Positions 1 to 6,220 of a DNA stretch of 19,757 nucleotides are shown in pieces. The DNA comes from Bacteroidales bacterium UBA2939 (GTDB taxonomy: Bacteria > Bacteroidota > Bacteroidia > Bacteroidales > P3), in NCBI GenBank assembly GCA_002349055.1, contig DECD01000021.1, forward strand, positions 13,237 to 32,993, written 5' to 3'. Every line of letters starts with the position of its first letter. Position 1 is the stretch's first letter. The translations under genes and the position numbers were made by a program. The notes under the pieces are model-generated. The model did not search any database. It was not told where the DNA came from and saw only the letters and a list, made by a program, of their open reading frames with translations.

Positions 1-510
1 ATAGTCGCGTAAGTTTAAGTGCCCGACATAAAATGTATCTGGGACATTGACTTTTGTATTAAATAGAAAAATGTTACAAGGAACTATTCGGATACCATCT
101 TCTCTTTCGCAATCAGGAAATGTATAATACATTCTTTTGTGAAAAATTTCATCTTGTCCACAGAGAGAGTCAATCATTTGTAAACCGGTGGATGCATTGT
201 AAGAAAATACCCCCAATACCATATCGTCGGGTAAATCAGGTTGGTCTGACATTGTGGCTATTCCACAGATGCTGGCACCGGAATGAATAATGTGTTTTAT
301 GAGTTGAGGGTTCATTGCAAGCTCTCTACTTAAATAGTGAGACCTAATATAAGGATAACTTGCAAGAACAGAATGGTCTACAAGTGCGTCAGTTCTCCAT
401 TCGAGAAGAACAGATTGGCTGAAACAGGAATCCATAAACGGAATTGTATCTTGTGCCGACATGGGCAGCATTGCAATGATGCTCCAAAGGAATAATAAAA
501 GACGTTTCAT
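1..510 (-). CDS. Secreted protein of unknown function, N-terminal part (runs off the window)
   Basis: The frame is open for 170 codons from ATG at 508-510 to the window edge with no stop, so only the N-terminus is present. The product begins with a clear signal peptide: MKRLLLFLWS, then a hydrophobic stretch ending in MSAQ before DTIPF, so it is exported. The mature part (residues about 21-170) has no motif I can name. It ends near 'VPDTFYVGHLN', a phrase that reminds me of large uncharacterised secreted proteins of gut Bacteroidales that often carry C-terminal T9SS sorting domains. That resemblance is from memory, and the C-terminus is outside the window. The coding sequence is visibly AT-richer than the housekeeping genes to its right. 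I saw no good TAnnTTTG promoter just upstream. The existence of the gene is well supported; its function is unknown. Confidence 0.8.
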   Translation of the reverse strand, partial: MKRLLLFLWSIIAMLPMSAQDTIPFMDSCFSQSVLLEWRTDALVDHSVLASYPYIRSHYLSRELAMNPQLIKHIIHSGASICGIATMSDQPDLPDDMVLGVFSYNASTGLQMIDSLCGQDEIFHKRMYYTFPDCEREDGIRIVPCNIFLFNTKVNVPDTFYVGHLNLRDY

Positions 511-1004
511 ACTTATTATTATATTTGATTTGTTCATCTGCCACAAGTATAACCCCATACCCAATTATAAGTGTTTAACGTATTCTGTGGTCGGATTATC
601 GATATGGGTGACCATGTTAGTGGGTCCAAAATAGTTACGGTTGGATTATTTTTTAGGGTTGACACTTTTAATGTGCCAAGTTCCACGCAATTTGGTTCGT
701 TAGAAGGTGAGGCTATTTGTTGTATGTATGTGTTATCTTTCTTGCCGACAGAGATGAAATAAAAGATTTTTTGTTTTATAATTTATTGTATTATTATGGT
801 TATTAATGTATTGTGTAAAAATGGGGCTTTCTCTCACTATTGCAAATATACTAATAATTTTTATTAGAAACAAATTTTTTTTATTCTTTCTAGCCGAGAT
901 CGGAAATCAGCGAGTTACGAGGCAAAAAATCGACTTAAAACTCTGGTTTTGTGATTTATAGTGGAAAGGTTAATGTGTAACTGCTTGATACTTAGCACCA
1001 AGTC
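511..1004. other. AT-rich intergenic region with no gene I can support
   Basis: This stretch separates the secreted-protein gene from the repeat element and tRNA. It is strongly AT-rich, with long T/A runs around 760-880. One 63-codon open frame on the plus strand (571-762) has no recognisable domain, no promoter match and an unusual composition, and I treat it as chance. No tRNA, terminator-quality hairpin or known riboswitch was seen. Confidence 0.6.
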
Positions 1005-1048
1005 CGTATCAACTCCGACTCAACTCCGACTCAACTCCGTATCAACTC
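1005..1048 (+). repeat. Tandem array, four 11-nt units (CGTATCAACTC type)
   Basis: Four contiguous 11-nt units lie at 1005-1015, 1016-1026, 1027-1037 and 1038-1048. They read CGTATCAACTC, CGACTCAACTC, CGACTCAACTC and CGTATCAACTC. The last unit runs into the hairpin at 1043-1066. The same unit type recurs on the other side of the hairpin in the opposite orientation, and again near 19373-19405. Confidence 0.9.
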
Positions 1049-1066
1049 CTACCACGGTAGGAGTTG
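1043..1066. repeat. Perfect 11-bp inverted repeat at the centre of the repeat element
   Basis: CAACTCCTACC (1043-1053) is the exact reverse complement of GGTAGGAGTTG (1056-1066), with only AC between them. As RNA or single-stranded DNA this folds into a tight hairpin. It has no T-tract on either side, so it is not a typical intrinsic terminator. It joins two oppositely oriented arrays of 11-nt units. Confidence 0.9.
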
Positions 1067-1134
1067 GTAGGGTCTTGGTAGGTAGATGGTAGGGCGTTCA
1101 TACGGTTGATATACTTATTGTTATGCTGGTTTTT
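1054..1134 (-). repeat. Dispersed intergenic repeat element, left copy
   Basis: Read on the minus strand, this contains ACCATCTA, two 11-nt units (CCTACCAAGAC, CCTACCAACTC) and CTACCGTGG. The right copy (about 19317-19413, plus strand) has the same two flanking words but three units between them. The roughly 54 bases upstream of the array, through CCATCTACC, align without gaps to the right copy at about 36 of 54 identical positions, counted by hand. The two copies are therefore homologous and inverted relative to each other. Their function is unknown. Confidence 0.75.
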
Positions 1135-1199
1135 GGCCTGTGGGGCACGGAGAGGGGCGAAAAGGGATTGCAGGGCGGGGAAGAGAGGGAGGAAAGGGC

Positions 1200-1233
1200 A
1201 AAAAAAAAGAGAGAACATCGCTGTTCTCTCTTT
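1200..1233 (-). terminator. Intrinsic terminator of the tRNA-Arg gene
   Basis: On the minus strand a perfect 12-bp stem (AAAGAGAGAACA with TGTTCTCTCTTT, 4-nt loop) is followed directly by a run of T. It begins 5 nt after the tRNA 3' end, the expected place for a monocistronic tRNA terminator. Confidence 0.9.
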
Positions 1234-1238
1234 CCGTG

Positions 1239-1312
1239 TGACTCCTGCAGGATTCAAACCTGCAACCTTCTGATCCGTAGTCAGATGCTCTATTCAGTTG
1301 AGCTAAGGAGCC
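1239..1312 (-). tRNA. tRNA-Arg (anticodon ACG)
   Basis: This 74-nt sequence folds into a complete cloverleaf on the minus strand. The acceptor stem is GGCTCCT/AGGAGTC (one G-U), with discriminator A. The D stem is GCTC/GAGC and the anticodon stem TCTGA/TCAGA with loop CTACGGA. The T stem is GCAGG/CCTGC. The anticodon ACG reads CGU-family arginine codons after A34-to-inosine editing. No CCA is encoded. The D loop has A at position 19 and the T loop has U at 56, so the usual tertiary G19-C56 pair appears as A19-U56. The gene has its own promoter at 1352-1383 and a terminator directly downstream. Confidence 0.95.
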
Positions 1313-1351
1313 ATCTGCTCTTTCGGGCTTTTCTTTCCCTGAAAGCGAGTG

Positions 1352-1383
1352 CAAAAGTACTAACTTTTTAGATACTGACCAAA
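1352..1383 (-). promoter_or_regulatory. Bacteroidetes-type promoter for tRNA-Arg
   Basis: On the minus strand, TTTG (1383-1380) is followed after 20 nt by TACTTTTG (1359-1352). This matches the Bacteroidetes housekeeping consensus TTTG-N19-21-TAnnTTTG. The -7 element lies 39 nt upstream of the mature tRNA 5' end, leaving a short leader. Confidence 0.85.
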
Positions 1384-1473
1384 TTTTTTTTCAATTTTTT
1401 TTTACTTAAAAACGTATCGCTATATATATTAGTACTTTACGTAGCAAAATTTTCTATTTTAAATTCTCAATTT

Positions 1474-1992
1474 TCAATTTATCCCGTATACTTCGCGGTA
1501 TAAAAGGTCGCGAATTTCGCAAAATTCGTCATCATCGAGTTCGTATTTCGACATAATGATCATGGGCACCTCCTTGCCGCCCTCGCGGTAGGGGGGCTGC
1601 ACGTAGGGCTGGGGGTTCTGGAAGAAGCCCATGCTGGCGTAGAACTCCACGCGGTGGTCGGCCACCTCGTTGTTGGGCAGCTCCACCTCGAGCACCACCT
1701 GCTCCTGCTGCTGCGAGAGGAAGTTGAGGAAGGTGGCCTTGCCGAGGCCCTGGTTGCGGAGCTCCTCGTCGATGGCAAAATGTTCTATGTAAATAAGGTC
1801 TTCGAAAGTCCAGTAGGTGAGGATACCCACCGGGTCGTCGCCGTTTTCGGCCACGAGGAAATGGAATTTGCCGGCATCTCTATGCCGGAGACTAGAGAAG
1901 GGCGGGCGTTCCTGCTCGGGGAACGCCTCTTCAAACAGGCTTTGCGCAAAGTGCGAATGGTCGCTTTCTGCTAATGTTTTAAATGTAATCAT
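1474..1992 (-). CDS. GNAT-family N-acetyltransferase
   Basis: This 172-residue protein belongs to the GNAT superfamily, which moves an acetyl group from acetyl-CoA to an amine; the substrate cannot be read from sequence. The acetyl-CoA binding motif A is clear as RNQGLGKA (residues 79-86), preceded by the beta-strand 'LIYIEHFAIDEELR'. Motif B is suggested by 'RVEFYASMGF' (114-123), the typical Y-x-x-x-GF ending. It is cytoplasmic, with no signal or membrane segment. It is the last gene of the long minus-strand run, 72 nt after the outer-membrane protein gene. The gap holds an 8-nt tandem repeat and no clear promoter, so co-transcription is likely. No hairpin terminator was found downstream; the region at about 1384-1473 is T-rich and leads into the tRNA promoter. 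Confidence 0.88.
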   Translation of the reverse strand: MITFKTLAESDHSHFAQSLFEEAFPEQERPPFSSLRHRDAGKFHFLVAENGDDPVGILTYWTFEDLIYIEHFAIDEELRNQGLGKATFLNFLSQQQEQVVLEVELPNNEVADHRVEFYASMGFFQNPQPYVQPPYREGGKEVPMIIMSKYELDDDEFCEIRDLLYREVYGIN

Positions 1993-2013
1993 TATATTTA
2001 TAAATCTTTATTT

Positions 2014-2061
2014 ACTTTTAGACTTTTTTACTTTTAGACTTTTTGACTTTCTGACTTTTAG
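2014..2061. repeat. Intergenic tandem repeat, six 8-nt units (ACTTTTAG type)
   Basis: Six contiguous octamers fill most of the gap between the GNAT start and the outer-membrane protein stop: ACTTTTAG, ACTTTTTT, ACTTTTAG, ACTTTTTG, ACTTTCTG and ACTTTTAG. The array is not coding. Confidence 0.85.
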
Positions 2062-2064
2062 ACC

Positions 2065-2946
2065 TTACAGGAAACTAAAATTGTTGATTTCAAAACGGAC
2101 GAAGAGGCCGTGGTGCCATCCCCAGGAGTCGTAGCCTTTGAGGTTAGCCTTGGAGTGGTGGCAGGTGTAGCCGGCCTTGACGGCGCCAATGCCGCGGATG
2201 CTGTAGCCCACGAGGCCGCTCATGAAGACACCCAGCCCCAGCCCCCCTTGGTTCACATATTCGTAGCTCCCCACCCCGATGTCGGGCGACTGGCCGTTCC
2301 AGACGTCGAGTATCGAGTAGGTGGAGCCGTTGATTTCCATGAGGCTCTCCCTGACTTTGGCGTTGTTGAGGTTGAGGCCCAGGTCGAGCTCGAGGCAGAG
2401 GTTGTCGCCGAGGGCGACGGTGCGCGTCAGGGCCAGGTCGATATTGATGCGGTCTTCCTTGCCGAGCATGCCGCAGCGTATGTACTGGCGGTCGCCGATG
2501 ATGCCGGCCCCGGTCTCGGTGCTGAGGTTGAAGGCGCCGATGGCCTGGAGCCGCCAGAGGTCGAAGCGCAGCAGCCAGCCGAAGCCGCTCTCGTAGTCGT
2601 AGCGGATGCCGAGCCCTATCTGGAGGGAGGTGCGGTAGTACATGTCGGGGTATTCGACGACCATCAGCTCGTTGTAGCTGCCTACCGACGAGGAGATGAG
2701 GCCCGCGGTTTTCAGGTCGTTCCAGATGCGGGTGCCGTAGCTGTTGCTGTGCAGCACGCGGTCGATGGTGTTGGCGTTGCCGGGACGGCCGGAATAGAAA
2801 TTGGAATTGCCGTCGTCGGCCCAGATGGTGCCGGCGCTGGCGAAGACAGAGAGACCCGAGGCTCCGCGCCTCGGCACGCCGTCGTCGTCGGCCAGAGCCG
2901 ACGACATGGCCAGCAGGACGGCCAGGAGTATGCCCACACGCCTCAC
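2065..2946 (-). CDS. Predicted outer-membrane or secreted beta-rich protein, unknown function
   Basis: The product has 293 residues starting at a GTG codon (2944-2946). The GTG overlaps the TGA stop of the sigma-factor gene by 4 nt (GTGA), which favours this start and translational coupling. The N-terminus is a signal peptide (MRRVGILLAVLLAMSSALA before DDD). The mature part alternates polar and hydrophobic residues with many Gly and aromatic residues, for example 'LQIGLGIRYDYESGFGWLLRFDLWRL' split over two strands. It ends in a strand closing with phenylalanine and leucine (VRFEINNFSFL). That pattern fits an 8- to 12-stranded outer-membrane barrel, but no family motif was recognised. Its coupling to an ECF sigma gene suggests it is a partner or target of that regulon, which is inference only. 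Confidence 0.75.
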   Translation of the reverse strand: MRRVGILLAVLLAMSSALADDDGVPRRGASGLSVFASAGTIWADDGNSNFYSGRPGNANTIDRVLHSNSYGTRIWNDLKTAGLISSSVGSYNELMVVEYPDMYYRTSLQIGLGIRYDYESGFGWLLRFDLWRLQAIGAFNLSTETGAGIIGDRQYIRCGMLGKEDRINIDLALTRTVALGDNLCLELDLGLNLNNAKVRESLMEINGSTYSILDVWNGQSPDIGVGSYEYVNQGGLGLGVFMSGLVGYSIRGIGAVKAGYTCHHSKANLKGYDSWGWHHGLFVRFEINNFSFL

Positions 2947-3548
2947 AGGATGTTCCCCCTTTCTTTCACTATGCTCGCCAGCAGCGCCTTGGCCCTCATC
3001 AGCCGCACCTTGACGGTGCCCAGGGGCAGCCGCAGCTGTTCGGCGATTTCCTCGTAGGAGAGGTCTTCGTAGTAGCGCATCTCGATGATGCGGCGGTAGG
3101 GCTCTTTCAATCCCGCCACAATCTCCTTCAGGGCCGCGTCGCGCTGCATGCGGATCATCATCTCCTCGGGGTTGGGCTGGTTGGAAGGTATCTGGTATTC
3201 AATGAAGTCGCCGTCGTCGTTGCGGGTGATGCTGCCCAGCGACACGGTGTCGAGGCGACGCTTGCGCAGGTGGTCGATGTAGGTGTTCACGCCGATGGAG
3301 AAGAGCCACGAACTGAAGGTGCCCGTGGGGGCGTAGCGGTGGAGTTGGAGGAAAGCCTTGCTGAAGGTCTCCATGGTGAGGTCGGAGGCCGTGGTGGTGT
3401 TGTGGGTCATGCGCAGGAGCAACAGATAGAGCGGCTCGCGGTAGGAGGCCATGAGGTCGGCGTATGCCTTGTGGCTCCCATGGTCGCGGGCGTCGCACAC
3501 CAGCTGGTAGTCCAGCTGCAATCGGTCGTTCGAGGCTTTCGGTTCCAC
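2943..3548 (-). CDS. ECF-type RNA polymerase sigma-70 factor
   Basis: This is a 201-residue extracytoplasmic-function sigma factor, which directs RNA polymerase to a dedicated promoter set. Region 2 spans about residues 28-97 ('DLTMETFSKAF' and 'FSSWLFSIGVNTYIDHLRKRR'). Region 4 spans about 135-195, with the helix-turn-helix 'LSYEEIAEQLRLPLGTVKVRLMRAKALL' and the preceding 'YRRIIEMRYYEDL'. The start is GTG at 3546-3548, directly after the TAG stop of the glycosyltransferase gene and in the same frame. An internal TTG ten codons on is an alternative. Its TGA overlaps the start of the outer-membrane protein gene. No anti-sigma gene (FecR or zinc-binding type) is adjacent, so the controlling signal is not evident from the neighbourhood. 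Confidence 0.93.
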   Translation of the reverse strand: MEPKASNDRLQLDYQLVCDARDHGSHKAYADLMASYREPLYLLLLRMTHNTTTASDLTMETFSKAFLQLHRYAPTGTFSSWLFSIGVNTYIDHLRKRRLDTVSLGSITRNDDGDFIEYQIPSNQPNPEEMMIRMQRDAALKEIVAGLKEPYRRIIEMRYYEDLSYEEIAEQLRLPLGTVKVRLMRAKALLASIVKERGNIL

Positions 3549-4715
3549 CTATTTGCTGAATTTTCTGTTGTTATCTAACGGAGTTAGAACCAAAATAGTA
3601 TTTGCGAGGATAAAATAAATTTCGAAGAGGGGTGCCGCGAGGTAGACCAATCCGCCCTCGAAACGCTTGGAGAGCTGGGCGAAGGTGACGATTTGCCACG
3701 CCCATTTCACCACGGCGGCGATGGCCAGCACTATCCAGGGGGTGTTGCCTCCGGCCAGCAGCAGGGCACCCATGGTGTAGAACAGGGCGACGGAGATGGG
3801 CAGGAGGTCCTCCAGCAGGCGGCCGCCGACGCTGTGCCAGTTGCGGGTCGACACGCGGGCCAGGCGCTGCTTGTGCCATTCGCCGAAGGTCTTACGGGGT
3901 TCGGTGCTCAGACAGGCATCGCTGCTGATGATGATGGCGGTGTTGGTGCGCGTGGCGTTCTGATAGACAAAGAGGTCGTCGGAACCGCCGGCCACGTTGT
4001 AGTGGCTGATGAAGGCTCCGCGCTTGAAGAAGAAGCTGCGGCGGTAGCTCAGGTTGCGGCCGCTGCCGGTGTAGGGGTGTTTCAGCAGGGCGCAGCCCAG
4101 ATAGTGGGCGCTGTAGGCCAGGTTGTCGTACTGCTGGAAGGCACCGAGGAGGGTCTTGTTGCGTTTCAAACCGCAGAAGCCCAACACTATCTGGGTCTCT
4201 TTCTTCTCGTAGCCTTTCACCATGCCGCGCAGCCACTGCATGTTCTGCGGCGTGCAGTCGGGGTCGGCCAGCAGCAGGATGTCGTTCTTGGCGCTCTTGA
4301 TGCCGATGGAGAGGGGGTATTTCTTGCCCTGGAAGAGGTTCACGTCCTCCTTGAAGGGCACCACTTTCAGGTGGGGATAGTAGTCTTTCAGCAGCTTGAG
4401 CACATACTGGGTGTCGTCGTGGCTCAGGTAGTCCACCACCACCACCTCGAAGTCGGGATAGTCCTGCTCGAGAAGATACACCAGGTTCTCTTTCAGCCAG
4501 GTACCGTCGTTGCGGGCCGTCAGCACGACGCTCACGGGCGGCAGGCTCTCGTTTCCTCCCTCGGGGGCGCCCTCTTTGCCCGCCTTACGGTGCCACCGAC
4601 CGATGCGCAGGTGGAAGAGGCCGTAGTACATGCAGCAAAACACCAATGCCAGAAGCATCAGCGATGCAAACACAATAGATTGTGTGTCAGTGATAAAATC
4701 AGTAAAATCAAACAT
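3549..4715 (-). CDS. Membrane-bound family 2 glycosyltransferase
   Basis: This 388-residue protein transfers a sugar from a nucleotide-sugar donor to an unknown acceptor, probably a cell-surface glycan or lipid. There is an N-terminal membrane segment (about 14-33). A GT-A fold follows, starting at 'PPVSVVLTARND' (59-70), with 'FEVVVVDYLSHDDT' and the metal-binding D-x-D as DPD (151-153, in LLLADPDC). Acceptor-side motifs are 'GSGRNLSYRR' (217-226) and 'GGSDDLF' (243-249). 'HKQRLARVSTRNW' (281-293) is the Q/RxxRW-like element of processive GT2 enzymes. Three C-terminal membrane segments lie at about 303-322, 325-345 and 355-378. It sits 100 nt after tgt, with a possible -7 element in the gap. 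It ends in a single TAG immediately followed by the in-frame GTG of the sigma gene. Confidence 0.9.
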   Translation of the reverse strand: MFDFTDFITDTQSIVFASLMLLALVFCCMYYGLFHLRIGRWHRKAGKEGAPEGGNESLPPVSVVLTARNDGTWLKENLVYLLEQDYPDFEVVVVDYLSHDDTQYVLKLLKDYYPHLKVVPFKEDVNLFQGKKYPLSIGIKSAKNDILLLADPDCTPQNMQWLRGMVKGYEKKETQIVLGFCGLKRNKTLLGAFQQYDNLAYSAHYLGCALLKHPYTGSGRNLSYRRSFFFKRGAFISHYNVAGGSDDLFVYQNATRTNTAIIISSDACLSTEPRKTFGEWHKQRLARVSTRNWHSVGGRLLEDLLPISVALFYTMGALLLAGGNTPWIVLAIAAVVKWAWQIVTFAQLSKRFEGGLVYLAAPLFEIYFILANTILVLTPLDNNRKFSK

Positions 4716-4738
4716 CCTAGTACATCAGTTTTTATGCG

Positions 4739-4746
4739 CAAAGATA
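4739..4746 (-). promoter_or_regulatory. Possible -7 element upstream of the glycosyltransferase gene
   Basis: On the minus strand TATCTTTG matches TAnnTTTG and lies 23 nt upstream of the glycosyltransferase ATG. I found no TTG at the right distance upstream, so this half-site is weaker than the other promoters in the window. It could start a separate glycosyltransferase-sigma-outer membrane protein transcript inside the longer run. Confidence 0.45.
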
Positions 4747-4815
4747 CACATTATATAATCATTGGCGTGCGCGCGTACAATAAAAATATCAACAAAAAAA
4801 TCAACACCTTGTCCG

Positions 4816-5943
4816 TTACAGCCTGCGGCCGAGCTTGTCTATCATGCCGCTTTTCCAGACGGCGTAGTCGCCTTCGAGGATGTGATGGCGTGCCTCACGC
4901 ACCAGCCAGAGGTAGAAGGCAAGGTTGTGGATTGAGCAGATTTGGAGGCCAAGGATTTCCTCGGCGCGGATGAGGTGGTGGAGGTAGGCGAGGGTATAGA
5001 CACGGTCGGCCTCGGCGGTGGAATTCGGGTCGATGGGCTCGAAACAGCTCTCCCACTTCTTGTTCTTGATGTTGATGGTTCCTTCGGCGGTGAACAACAG
5101 GCCGTTGCGTCCGTTGCGGGTGGGCATCACACAGTCGAACATGTCCACACCGCGCTCGATGGCCTCGAGGATATTTTGCGGTGTGCCGACCCCCATCAGG
5201 TAGCGTGGCTTTGTTCGAGGAAGGATTGAATTAACCACCTCTATCATTTTGTACATCACCTCGGTAGGCTCGCCAACAGCTAGACCGCCGATGGCGCAGC
5301 CTTCGGGTTCCTTGCTGGCGATATACTCGGCCGAGATTTTCCTCAGCTCCTCGTACTGGCATCCCTGCACGATGGGGAAGAGGGCCTGGTGGTGTCCGTA
5401 GAGCGGTTCGGTCTCGTTGAAGCGCTTAATGCAACGATCGAGCCATCGATGCGTAAGTTCCATTGAACGTTGCGCATAGCGTTTGTCTGCATCACCAGGA
5501 CAACACTCGTCGAAAGCCATCATGATGTCGGCCCCGATGATGCGCTGGATATTCATCACATTCTCCGGCGTGAAGAGGTGCTTGCTGCCGTCAATATGGC
5601 TGCGGAAGGTGCAACCCTCCTCCTTTATCTTGCGGTTGTCGGCCAGGGAGAATACCTGAAAGCCGCCGCTGTCGGTAAGCAGCGGTCGCTCCCAGCCATT
5701 GAATTTGTGCAGTCCTCCTGCTTGCCGCAGCAAGTCGCATCCCGGACGGAGATACAGGTGATAGGTGTTCCCAAGAATAATCTGGGCACCAATATCATTA
5801 CGCAACTCTGATTGATGTACTGCTTTAACCGTTCCTGCCGTTCCTACGGGCATGAAGATAGGTGTCTCGATGTCGCCGTGATCGGTGTGGATAACACCGG
5901 CGCGAGCGTCACCGCAGATGGCCTTGAGGTCGAATGTCAGCAT
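4816..5943 (-). CDS. tgt: tRNA-guanine transglycosylase (Tgt)
   Basis: This 375-residue enzyme exchanges guanine-34 in tRNAs with GUN anticodons (Asp, Asn, His, Tyr) for the queuosine precursor. The length is normal. Key motifs are present: 'LLTDSGGFQVFSL' with the catalytic Asp (D91), 'GGLAVGE' (219-225), 'YLMGVGTP' (248-255), and 'MFDCVMPTRNGRNG' with the probable nucleophile D270. 'SIHNLAFYLWLVREAR' contains the zinc-ligand His (H339). The three zinc-binding cysteines (CxCxxC in E. coli) are absent. A gapless alignment to the E. coli motif places Ser308, Ala310 and Asp313 there. I recall the same loss in other Bacteroidetes Tgt proteins, so it is probably a lineage trait and not damage. 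The gene starts 2 nt after the stop of the small upstream gene, which suggests coupling. Confidence 0.95.
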   Translation of the reverse strand: MLTFDLKAICGDARAGVIHTDHGDIETPIFMPVGTAGTVKAVHQSELRNDIGAQIILGNTYHLYLRPGCDLLRQAGGLHKFNGWERPLLTDSGGFQVFSLADNRKIKEEGCTFRSHIDGSKHLFTPENVMNIQRIIGADIMMAFDECCPGDADKRYAQRSMELTHRWLDRCIKRFNETEPLYGHHQALFPIVQGCQYEELRKISAEYIASKEPEGCAIGGLAVGEPTEVMYKMIEVVNSILPRTKPRYLMGVGTPQNILEAIERGVDMFDCVMPTRNGRNGLLFTAEGTINIKNKKWESCFEPIDPNSTAEADRVYTLAYLHHLIRAEEILGLQICSIHNLAFYLWLVREARHHILEGDYAVWKSGMIDKLGRRL

Positions 5944-5945
5944 TC

Positions 5946-6191
5946 TCAGAGGACGATCTTTTCGATTTTGGCACGTGCTTCGAGGACGGCCATGTAGTCG
6001 TTCATAGCGCGGAGCTGGAGATCGTAGATGCTGCGCGGGCAGTCGGGGGTGAAGGGCAGCTTGCCGCTATCCCACAGTTTGATTACAGCCTCGAGGTTCT
6101 CCTTGCGGTTCTGCACATGATAGTACTCGGCTTTCATTCTGTCCTTGTAGTCGGTGGACAGCATTAACGAGGTGATGGTCTGTAAATCCAT
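5946..6191 (-). CDS. Small protein resembling the phage 'crAss001_48-related' family
   Basis: This 81-residue, mostly helical protein has no signal peptide or membrane segment. Its pattern reads 'DYKDRMKAEYYHVQNRKENL', then 'LPFTPDCPRSIYDLQLRAM', then 'YMAVLEARAKIEKI'. A basic/acidic helix, an F-x-P-x-CP turn and a closing helix with LxxRAxIE are what I remember of small proteins from crAss-like and other Bacteroidetes phages, annotated as 'crAss001_48 related protein'. The assignment is from memory and needs a profile search. The gene lies 29 nt after alaS and its TGA is 2 nt before the tgt ATG. It therefore sits tightly inside a housekeeping operon, and no other phage genes are nearby. Function is unknown. 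Confidence 0.75.
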   Translation of the reverse strand: MDLQTITSLMLSTDYKDRMKAEYYHVQNRKENLEAVIKLWDSGKLPFTPDCPRSIYDLQLRAMNDYMAVLEARAKIEKIVL

Positions 6192-6220
6192 AATATATTT
6201 GTTTAAAAGGTTGATAATCG

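Noticed and set aside
571..762. 63-codon plus-strand open frame in the AT-rich gap
   Set aside because: No domain, signal or promoter was seen, and it lies in low-complexity AT-rich sequence; chance is the simpler explanation.
1042..1371. Several short open frames on both strands over the repeat element and tRNA
   Set aside because: They overlap the tRNA, its terminator and the repeat element, and have no recognisable protein content.
2943..3548. Classical ECF sigma/anti-sigma (FecR-SusC) polysaccharide or iron uptake locus
   Set aside because: No FecR-type anti-sigma, TonB-dependent receptor or SusD homologue lies next to the sigma gene.
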